Assembly: GCA_024278415.1 (NCBI GenBank)
Contig: JAJRTI010000330.1
Span: forward strand, 1 to 11,182
DNA: 11,182 nt
Source: Planctomycetota bacterium
GTDB taxonomy: Bacteria > Planctomycetota > Brocadiia > JAJRTI01
Direction of reading: 5' to 3'
This document shows, piece after piece, positions 6,101 to 11,182 of the stretch. A program made the position numbers and the translations under genes. The notes beneath the pieces were generated by a model. That model was given only the letters and a program-made list of their open reading frames with translations. It ran no database searches and was not told the DNA's origin. Within the stretch, counting starts at the first letter, position 1, and the number at the start of each line of letters is the position of its first letter.

Positions 6101-6125
6101 ACCGGCGCGCCGATGATGCGCCGGT
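6101..6125. repeat. Hairpin ACCGGCGC / GCGCCGGT between operon genes
   Basis: A perfect 8-bp stem (6101-6108 with 6118-6125) closes a 9-nt loop, 22 nt after the stop of the second Wzy_C gene on the - strand. No T-tract follows. It could attenuate transcription or stabilise the upstream mRNA before the GT-C gene. Confidence 0.55.
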
Positions 6126-6146
6126 AGATGCCCCTGGCGGCTGCGG

Positions 6147-8261
6147 CTACGATCGGTTGCGGCCGAAGGCCGCGTCAGGCGGCTTGGCGCTCGTCTTGAG
6201 TTGCAGCTCCACGCGCAGCTTATCCGGCAGGCGCAGGTGGGCGGGGCCGTCCGCGTCGCGCAGGGCTTCGTCGAGCGCAAGGGCTTTGCGGAAGTGCTTC
6301 GCGGCTTCGTCAGGCTGGTTCAGCCGCTCATAGATCTGCCCCAGCGCGGCGAGGTAGTGCGGCTGGTTGGGGTATAGCTCGACCGCGCGGCGCTCCGCGG
6401 CGAGCGCGTCTTGCAGGCGCGACGCTTTGCCATGGGCGCGGAGCGTGTAGAGTTCGGCGAGCCAATGCCAGTAGGCGGCCCACCGCGGCCGCACGGCGAT
6501 GGCGCTGCGCATGAAGCGGATAGCCTCGTCGAGAGCGGCGTCGCGCATCCTCGGGTCTTGGCTCCCCTTCACGGCCTGGAGCACGAGTTCGCTCAGTTCG
6601 ACTCGGGGCTTCGCGTTGTCAGGCGCGGCGATCTTCGCGGCTTGCAGGTACGCTTGGTAGGCGGGCCAGTCCCGGCGGGCAAGCGCGCGCTCCGCTTGCA
6701 TGGACGCCCGCTCGCTGCGCGCATGACGGATGAGCGTCGGCCAGCACGCGACGCAGATGAGCAGCACCGCGGCGAGCGTTGCGGCGCGCCGGGGGGTGGT
6801 GTCCACGCGGTAGTCGCGCGTGCCGCGCTGCGCAAGCGCGAGGCCCATCGCGGCCCAGATCGAGAACGACAGGCCCTGCGTGTAGAGGTGGATGTCGACG
6901 AACGAGTGCGCCAATGCGCCAGCGGCGCCCAAGAACGCAGCCGCGCAGATGGCCTGCGACCGGCTCTGCCAGACCGCGGCCGCGACGACGATCCACGGTG
7001 GCAGCATGAGCATGACCAGCACCGGGTGGAGCGCGCCGGCGACCGCCGTTAGGAAACCGAAGCCGAGGAGCCCGGCCGCGGCGAGCGACGTCATGCCTGC
7101 CGGCTCATCGCGGCCCGGCTTGGCCGCGCGCCTGGGCCACGAATACCACAGCCACAGCGCCAGCAGCGCCGCGAACGCGGCGGCCCCCAACACGCCCGTC
7201 TCGCAGGCGATCTGGAGGTAGTCGTTGTGCGCGAAGCGCGTCTCCTCGCCGGTGGGGGTCTTGTAGTGGAAGAAATGCTCCGCGAAGTTGCCCGGCCCCA
7301 CGCCGAGCCAAGGGTGGTCGCCGAGCATCTGCCACGCGCCTTGCCAGTAGCCCCAGCGCGCGGACGCCGACCAGGCATAGCGCTGGAGGCCTGGAAGCTT
7401 CAGCGCGCCCGTGAACGAGAACGCGGCCACGAGCACGGCGAACGCGGCCGCGGCCACGAGGCCAATGCGCATCACCTGGCGCCGGCCCCGGGCGAGCATC
7501 CACAAGAGCATGGCGCACGCAACGCCGGCGAACACGAGCCAGCCGGCCTTGGAAAACGTGAGGACGAGACACACGACGAGCGAGACTGCGGCCAACCCCA
7601 ATAGGCTGCGCATCAGCCAGGCCGCGCGGCCCGAGGGCACGCTCGCCGCGGCCGCGCACGCCAGCGGGAAGGCTAGGATGAGGAAGCCAGCGAGTGTGTT
7701 GGGCAAGTCGAACACGCTGAACGCGCGGCGGTCGTGGAAGCGGCCGCGCACGTTCGTCGCGAAGGCGGCCGACCGGCCGGGCATGGGCTGGTCTTGCGCG
7801 AGTTTCTCGGTCTTGTCCATGCCCACGAAGTACTGGTCGATGCCGAACCCCGCGACAACGGCCGCAGTCGCCACGAGCGCGGCCGCGAGCCATTTGGCGG
7901 CCGCGGGCCGCGACGCGAGAGCCGCGGCCATGACGAACACGAGGAGGCACGTCGTGAAGTGCACGAACGTCCCCCATGCCGCGTACCGGTTCGACGCACG
8001 GAACACGCACACAAACGCCACAAGCACGAACAGCCCCGCAGGCACCAGAAGCGGCAATCGTGGGGCGCGCAGCCGGCCGCGGCCCAAACCGAGAGCAACC
8101 CACGCGCCGGCGAGCAGCACGACCGCTGCTTCGCAAAGAACGCCAGCCGGCGCAGCGAGGGCCATGCCGGAGAACGTGCGCGCGAGCAGAATGGTCCCGA
8201 GGCCCGCGAGAATCACCCAGTCGGCCGTGTGGTCAGAGTGTTGTGGCGTCGCGGTTGACAT
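6147..8261 (-). CDS. O-antigen ligase/polymerase-like (Wzy_C) membrane protein with C-terminal TPR, second paralogue
   Basis: The 704-residue multispan protein belongs to the Wzy/WaaL family (Wzy_C, PF04932 type), which polymerises lipid-linked oligosaccharides or transfers them to lipid A or protein on the outer face of the inner membrane. Hydrophobic segments fill residues about 15-290. The signature segments are LTFSKAGWL (234-242), YWQGAWQMLGDHPWLGVGPGNF (305-326) and AHNDYLQIACETGVLG (344-359) with the conserved His345. HSFVDIHLYTQG (452-463) is followed by a last helix near 492-508. Residues about 515-665 are TPR-like, the clearest being YLAALGQIYERLNQPDEAAK (636-655). Where many relatives have Ser-Arg, this protein has Ser-Lys (236-237). 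ATG 8261 lacks a clear ribosome binding site, so translation may depend on coupling with the gene 44 nt upstream. Its C-terminus is encoded by an R3 hairpin core. Ligase and polymerase cannot be told apart from sequence alone. Confidence 0.88.
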   Translation of the reverse strand: MSTATPQHSDHTADWVILAGLGTILLARTFSGMALAAPAGVLCEAAVVLLAGAWVALGLGRGRLRAPRLPLLVPAGLFVLVAFVCVFRASNRYAAWGTFVHFTTCLLVFVMAAALASRPAAAKWLAAALVATAAVVAGFGIDQYFVGMDKTEKLAQDQPMPGRSAAFATNVRGRFHDRRAFSVFDLPNTLAGFLILAFPLACAAAASVPSGRAAWLMRSLLGLAAVSLVVCLVLTFSKAGWLVFAGVACAMLLWMLARGRRQVMRIGLVAAAAFAVLVAAFSFTGALKLPGLQRYAWSASARWGYWQGAWQMLGDHPWLGVGPGNFAEHFFHYKTPTGEETRFAHNDYLQIACETGVLGAAAFAALLALWLWYSWPRRAAKPGRDEPAGMTSLAAAGLLGFGFLTAVAGALHPVLVMLMLPPWIVVAAAVWQSRSQAICAAAFLGAAGALAHSFVDIHLYTQGLSFSIWAAMGLALAQRGTRDYRVDTTPRRAATLAAVLLICVACWPTLIRHARSERASMQAERALARRDWPAYQAYLQAAKIAAPDNAKPRVELSELVLQAVKGSQDPRMRDAALDEAIRFMRSAIAVRPRWAAYWHWLAELYTLRAHGKASRLQDALAAERRAVELYPNQPHYLAALGQIYERLNQPDEAAKHFRKALALDEALRDADGPAHLRLPDKLRVELQLKTSAKPPDAAFGRNRS
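6155..6173 (+). repeat. R3 hairpin core within the 3' end of the Wzy_C gene
   Basis: GGTTGCGGCCGAAGGCCGC matches the 19-nt core of R3 copy a except at two positions that pair with each other. The stem GCGGCC-GAA-GGCCGC is therefore kept by a compensatory change. On the coding strand it specifies the Ala-Ala-Phe-Gly-Arg-Asn near the C-terminus, just before the stop. Confidence 0.6.
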
Positions 8262-8305
8262 GGGGGAAAGGATGGAAGGGGGCTTCCGTCAGGCAAGACA
8301 TGACA

Positions 8306-10564
8306 CTACCGATGGGCCGCGCTGGCGGTCTTGCTCAGCACCTTGATGCGTTGCTCCGCGACCTTGCGTTGCCCGCGCGACAACTCGTTGCGCGGGAGGC
8401 GCTGCTGAGAGCTGAGGCGCAACGCGGCGCGGAATTGCTCGAGCGCTTCTCGCTTCTTGCCGATGCGGTCGAGCGCGGCCGCGGCTTGGAAACGGTAGAT
8501 GGGTTTGCTGGGGTACAGCTCGACAGCCTTCAAGTAGTGCTGCGAAGCGGACCACATGGCTCGCGCCGCCTCGCGTCGGTACGGCGGGTATCGGCGAAGC
8601 GCTTGGGCCGTGGTCTCCATAATCGTGCCGAGCCGAGCCCGGCACGTGGCGCTGTAAGGGCGCAGGCGGATCGCGGTCTGTGCGGCGTCGGCGGCCATGC
8701 GCAGGGTCTCCAGCTTCTTGGGCAGCGCTTTCTGCTGCTGAGCGACACGCCACAAGTTCCAGGACAATTGCACCGCGGCCTTCACGTCCCATGGGTTGGC
8801 CTGCCGCGCCTCGAACCACGCGGCCGCGGCTTCGCGGTGGCGGCCTTGGCTCTCCCAATCAGCCGCCACCTCGCGCTGGAGCCGCGCACGAGACACGCGT
8901 GGCATGACGAAGAATGCAAGCGTGAACACGGCCGCCAAAAGCAGGGCGCAGCAAGCGACGCCTGTCCATGCCGGCAGGCGGACCCGCGCCTTGCCGTTGC
9001 TGCGCGACAGCCCCATCGCCGCGGCGATTGCGGCTGCGGTCCACGCGGTCTGGGTGAGGCCGGGCGCGTAGAGGTCGATGTCGATGAAGCCGTGGAGCAG
9101 GAAACAGATGATCCCCAGCACCAGCCCGCGCTGGAGGCCGCGGCCGGCGCACAGATTGGAGGCCGCGAGGGGCACATAGCAGAGCAGCCAAGTCCCGGCG
9201 AGCGCGAGGGGAAAGCTATACCCCAGCAGCGGCCAACCCTTCCGTGGGGTTGCGAATTGATGGAATAGGAAGCCCTCCATCAGGAGCGCGATGGGGCCCA
9301 TGAACGCACCGAGCAGCACGAGCACCTGCTCGCGCTCGCCGGGCTCGTGCAGGGCCTCCGGCGTGTCCGCGTCCGCGGCCGGCAGGCGCCGGAAGTACAT
9401 GACCCAGAACGCCGCGAACGCGGCCAGCCCGAACACGCCCATCTCGCACCAAATCTGGATGTAGTTGTTGTGTGCGCGCACGGACTCGTCGTCTTGGGGG
9501 CGGATATGCTGCGCGTAGTGGTCGCCGAAGCCGTCGAGGCCGACGCCGAGCCAGGGATGGTCGGCGATGATCTTGGCGCCGCCGCGCCAGTAGTCCAGGC
9601 GCACGCGAAACGAGCCGAGGTACTCGCCCCACTCAGGCAGCTTGCCGCGCCATTGGAGCACGCCGAGCAGCACGACCGCGCACAGGGCGAGGCCTGCGGC
9701 GCCGCGCCAACGGCGCAGGAGCCAGCGCCGGCCCCTAAACACGATCCACAGGCCCGCGCCGGCCATGAGGCAGAGCCACGCGCCCTTGGATCGCGTCTGG
9801 GCCAGGCTCACCGCCATGAGCCCGGCCATCACAAGGCCCGCGGCGATGCCCGGCCACGCGCTCCGGCTGCGGCGCCGCGGCCACAGGTCGACCACGAAGC
9901 CCACCACGGCCGGAAGGAGCAGGATGAGATAGCCTGCGAAGGTGTTGGGGAGCACGAAGGTGGCCATGGCCCGGCGCATCATGAGCCGGCCTTCGTAGTC
10001 CACGATCCCGTCTGGCGGCACGGCCATGCCTGTCAGCCGGCGGAAGTGGTTCGCAATGGCGTACGGATCGTTGTTGTAGAGCTTCTTGACCGCGGTGAAG
10101 TCGCGCAGGATGCGCGGCAACTCGACGTAGTACTGGTAGATCGCGTACGCGGCCAGGATCGCGCCGGTCGCGGCCATGGCCGCGAAGAGCACGCGCCACG
10201 CTCCGTCGCGGCGCGTGGCGTGCTGCACGAGGCAGAAGAGCACGAGGTACGCGATCCAGTTGGCCGCGACATCGAACGCGGAGAGCTTGTGCGACGCGAT
10301 GCACAGGGAGACCACGCACAGAGCCGCGAAGGCCAGCGCCGGCCATTCGGTGTGCGTGCGCAGGAAGCCGGTCTGTTTCAGGAGCGCCGCGCGCAGCACG
10401 TAAAGCGTGGCCGCGACCAAGATGAGCAGCGCACAGAGCAGGTTGCTTTCGAGGCCCTCCATGATCCCCGACCTGAGCGGCCGCAGTACGGTCACCAACA
10501 TTACGAAGAGCGTGGCCGCGATGCCCAGCGCGTGGGCGAGCACGTTGTCCCGTGGCGTGTCCAA
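8306..10564 (-). CDS. O-antigen ligase/polymerase-like (Wzy_C) membrane protein with C-terminal TPR, first paralogue
   Basis: The 752-residue multispan protein has the same architecture as the next gene. Its Wzy_C signatures are QTRSKGAWL (256-264), YWRGGAKIIADHPWLGVGLDGF (325-346) and AHNNYIQIWCEMGVFGL (364-380) with His365. HGFIDIDLYAPG (491-502) precedes a last helix near 532-555. The TPR-like region spans about 560-720, for example IYRFQAAAALDRIGKKREAL (689-708). It differs from its paralogue by a longer loop around 145-200 (YYVELPRILRDF onward) and an extra insertion near 395-415. The start is TTG 10564, supported by GGAGGA 9 nt upstream. The next candidate, GTG at codon 8, is less well placed. 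It sits 95 nt after the WecA-like gene and 44 nt before its paralogue. Role by family: glycan polymerisation or ligation; which of the two is unknown. Confidence 0.88.
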   Translation of the reverse strand: MDTPRDNVLAHALGIAATLFVMLVTVLRPLRSGIMEGLESNLLCALLILVAATLYVLRAALLKQTGFLRTHTEWPALAFAALCVVSLCIASHKLSAFDVAANWIAYLVLFCLVQHATRRDGAWRVLFAAMAATGAILAAYAIYQYYVELPRILRDFTAVKKLYNNDPYAIANHFRRLTGMAVPPDGIVDYEGRLMMRRAMATFVLPNTFAGYLILLLPAVVGFVVDLWPRRRSRSAWPGIAAGLVMAGLMAVSLAQTRSKGAWLCLMAGAGLWIVFRGRRWLLRRWRGAAGLALCAVVLLGVLQWRGKLPEWGEYLGSFRVRLDYWRGGAKIIADHPWLGVGLDGFGDHYAQHIRPQDDESVRAHNNYIQIWCEMGVFGLAAFAAFWVMYFRRLPAADADTPEALHEPGEREQVLVLLGAFMGPIALLMEGFLFHQFATPRKGWPLLGYSFPLALAGTWLLCYVPLAASNLCAGRGLQRGLVLGIICFLLHGFIDIDLYAPGLTQTAWTAAAIAAAMGLSRSNGKARVRLPAWTGVACCALLLAAVFTLAFFVMPRVSRARLQREVAADWESQGRHREAAAAWFEARQANPWDVKAAVQLSWNLWRVAQQQKALPKKLETLRMAADAAQTAIRLRPYSATCRARLGTIMETTAQALRRYPPYRREAARAMWSASQHYLKAVELYPSKPIYRFQAAAALDRIGKKREALEQFRAALRLSSQQRLPRNELSRGQRKVAEQRIKVLSKTASAAHR

Positions 10565-10573
10565 CGAGGCGTT

Positions 10574-10579
10574 TCCTCC
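10574..10579 (-). promoter_or_regulatory. Ribosome binding site GGAGGA for a TTG start
   Basis: A strong GGAGGA lies on the - strand with a 9-nt spacer to the TTG at 10564-10562. It supports the rare start codon. Confidence 0.7.
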
Positions 10580-10619
10580 GAGCGGTGAATCTGCGGTAGA
10601 CGCATGCGCCAGGATGAGA

Positions 10620-10655
10620 GATCTGCCTGATCAGTCAGATCAGTCGGATCTGGAA
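10620..10655. repeat. 9-nt phased GATC array
   Basis: Four consecutive 9-nt units begin with GATC at 10620, 10629, 10638 and 10647: GATCTGCCT, GATCAGTCA, GATCAGTCG and GATCTGGAA. The array ends 4 nt before the stop codon of the WecA-like gene, in the 95-nt gap to the next operon gene. It could affect transcription between the genes or bind a protein; nothing proves this. Confidence 0.7.
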
Positions 10656-10659
10656 CATT

Positions 10660-11182
10660 CTATGGCCCTGACCCCTCATTCTCTGTCTGGCCGTTCTGCC
10701 GCACGCGCTTGCCCGTCTGTTCCAAGACGACCAGCAGCATCAGCACGCCTAACGCTTGCACAAGCGCCACGATCGACCCGATGGTGTCGGACTTGTAGAG
10801 CCACGTTGCGGACAGGCCGATGGACGCGGTGAGGAGATAGATCGTCCACACGGCTTGGCGCACGGACATGCCCAGGTTCACGAGCCGATGCGAGATGTGG
10901 TTCTTGTCGCCCACGAACGGCGACGCGCCCATGCGGAGGCGAATCACGACGACTGAGATCGTGGCGAAGAGCGGCACGGCCATGATGAGCAAAGGCGTGA
11001 CCGCGGAGAAAAGGCGGTAGGGCGCGGCGGGGATCGTGAATAGAACCGTGAGCACGGCCATCATGTACCCGAGGAAAAGCGCGCCCGTGTCGCCCATGAA
11101 GATGGACGCGGGGTTGAAGTTGAAGACCAGGAAGCCGCCGAGCGCGCCAATGAACGTGAGCAGCAGGCTCGCGACGAAGTAC
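10660..11182 (-). CDS. WecA/MraY-family polyprenyl-phosphate sugar-1-phosphate transferase, C-terminal part
   Basis: The gene enters from the right edge, so its 5' end is missing. About 173 codons are visible, continuing upstream of the first in-window ATG (11097) without a stop. The visible part begins FVASLLLTFIGALGGFLVFN and then NPASIFMGDTGALFLG, the glycosyl transferase family 4 signature (PF00953 type) in which GFL-x-N-x-x-P-x-x-x-FMGD-x-G is typical. Several membrane helices follow, with the cytoplasmic loop DKNHISHRLVNLGMS, which corresponds to the His-rich HxHHR motif of WecA-like enzymes with serine in place of one histidine. These enzymes move a sugar-1-phosphate from a UDP-sugar to undecaprenyl phosphate, starting lipid-linked glycan synthesis. 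Family placement is firm; the sugar is unknown. WecA-like rather than MraY is favoured by the loop motif and the polysaccharide neighbours. It stops 95 nt before the first Wzy_C gene. Confidence 0.9.
   Translation of the reverse strand, partial: YFVASLLLTFIGALGGFLVFNFNPASIFMGDTGALFLGYMMAVLTVLFTIPAAPYRLFSAVTPLLIMAVPLFATISVVVIRLRMGASPFVGDKNHISHRLVNLGMSVRQAVWTIYLLTASIGLSATWLYKSDTIGSIVALVQALGVLMLLVVLEQTGKRVRQNGQTENEGSGP

Noticed and set aside
3603..6116. Very long open frame (837 codons) on the + strand opposite the GT-C gene
   Set aside because: It is slightly longer than the real gene, but its product is Arg/Gly/Glu-rich low complexity without domains, while the - strand frame has clear membrane helices, YfhO-like motifs and TPRs. 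High-GC antisense shadow.
6033..6146. Possible small protein tail on the - strand reading GIYRRIIGAPVKQ then stop
   Set aside because: It looks protein-like, but no supported upstream start exists in that frame, and it would overlap the end of the Wzy_C gene. Probably chance.
4300..8850. Frequent GCCGCGGCC-type motifs across the operon
   Set aside because: They mostly encode Ala-Ala-Ala in membrane helices and fit codon bias in a high-GC genome better than a dedicated DNA motif. A count against shuffled codons would be needed to say otherwise.
7976..9268. 430-codon + strand frame across both Wzy_C genes
   Set aside because: Antisense to two clearly coding genes, with Arg-rich composition; an effect of GC-rich third positions.
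9347..10588. 413-codon + strand frame antisense to the first Wzy_C gene
   Set aside because: His/Arg/Glu-rich shadow product without recognisable motifs.

Overview
This is a GC-rich bacterial segment with two different halves. The first third (1-3368, + strand) carries three separated genes: a probably truncated protein with a LexA/S24-like C-terminal fold (1-816), a conserved protein of unknown function (890-1639), and a TIM-barrel sugar isomerase/AP-endonuclease-2-like enzyme (2529-3368). The last two thirds (3570-11182, - strand) look like one surface-polysaccharide operon. In transcription order it encodes the end of a WecA/MraY-type polyprenyl-phosphate sugar-1-phosphate transferase, two tandem O-antigen ligase/polymerase-like (Wzy_C) proteins with C-terminal TPR domains, and a YfhO-like GT-C membrane protein that also ends in TPRs.

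The likely logic of the operon, inferred from the families, is as follows. The WecA-like enzyme loads the first sugar on undecaprenyl phosphate at the inner membrane. The two Wzy_C proteins polymerise the glycan and/or transfer it to an acceptor on the far side of the membrane. The GT-C protein would use lipid-linked sugars to decorate the product. The unusual point is that three different or duplicated multispan enzymes all end in a TPR module, as if they dock to a shared partner.

The gaps at 1640-2528 and 3369-3569 hold no convincing gene. They are a mosaic of small hairpins, and several belong to families found two or more times in this window, often in opposite orientation. One hairpin core also lies inside the 3' end of a Wzy_C gene, with a compensatory base-pair change. 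Short-period arrays (7-nt at 836 and 1930, 9-nt GATC-phased at 10620) add to the repeat load.

The organism cannot be named from this window. High GC, TPR-fused Wzy proteins and hairpin-rich intergenic mosaics would fit the Planctomycetota/Verrucomicrobiota/Lentisphaerota group or a related uncultured phylum. This is an impression, not a demonstrated assignment.
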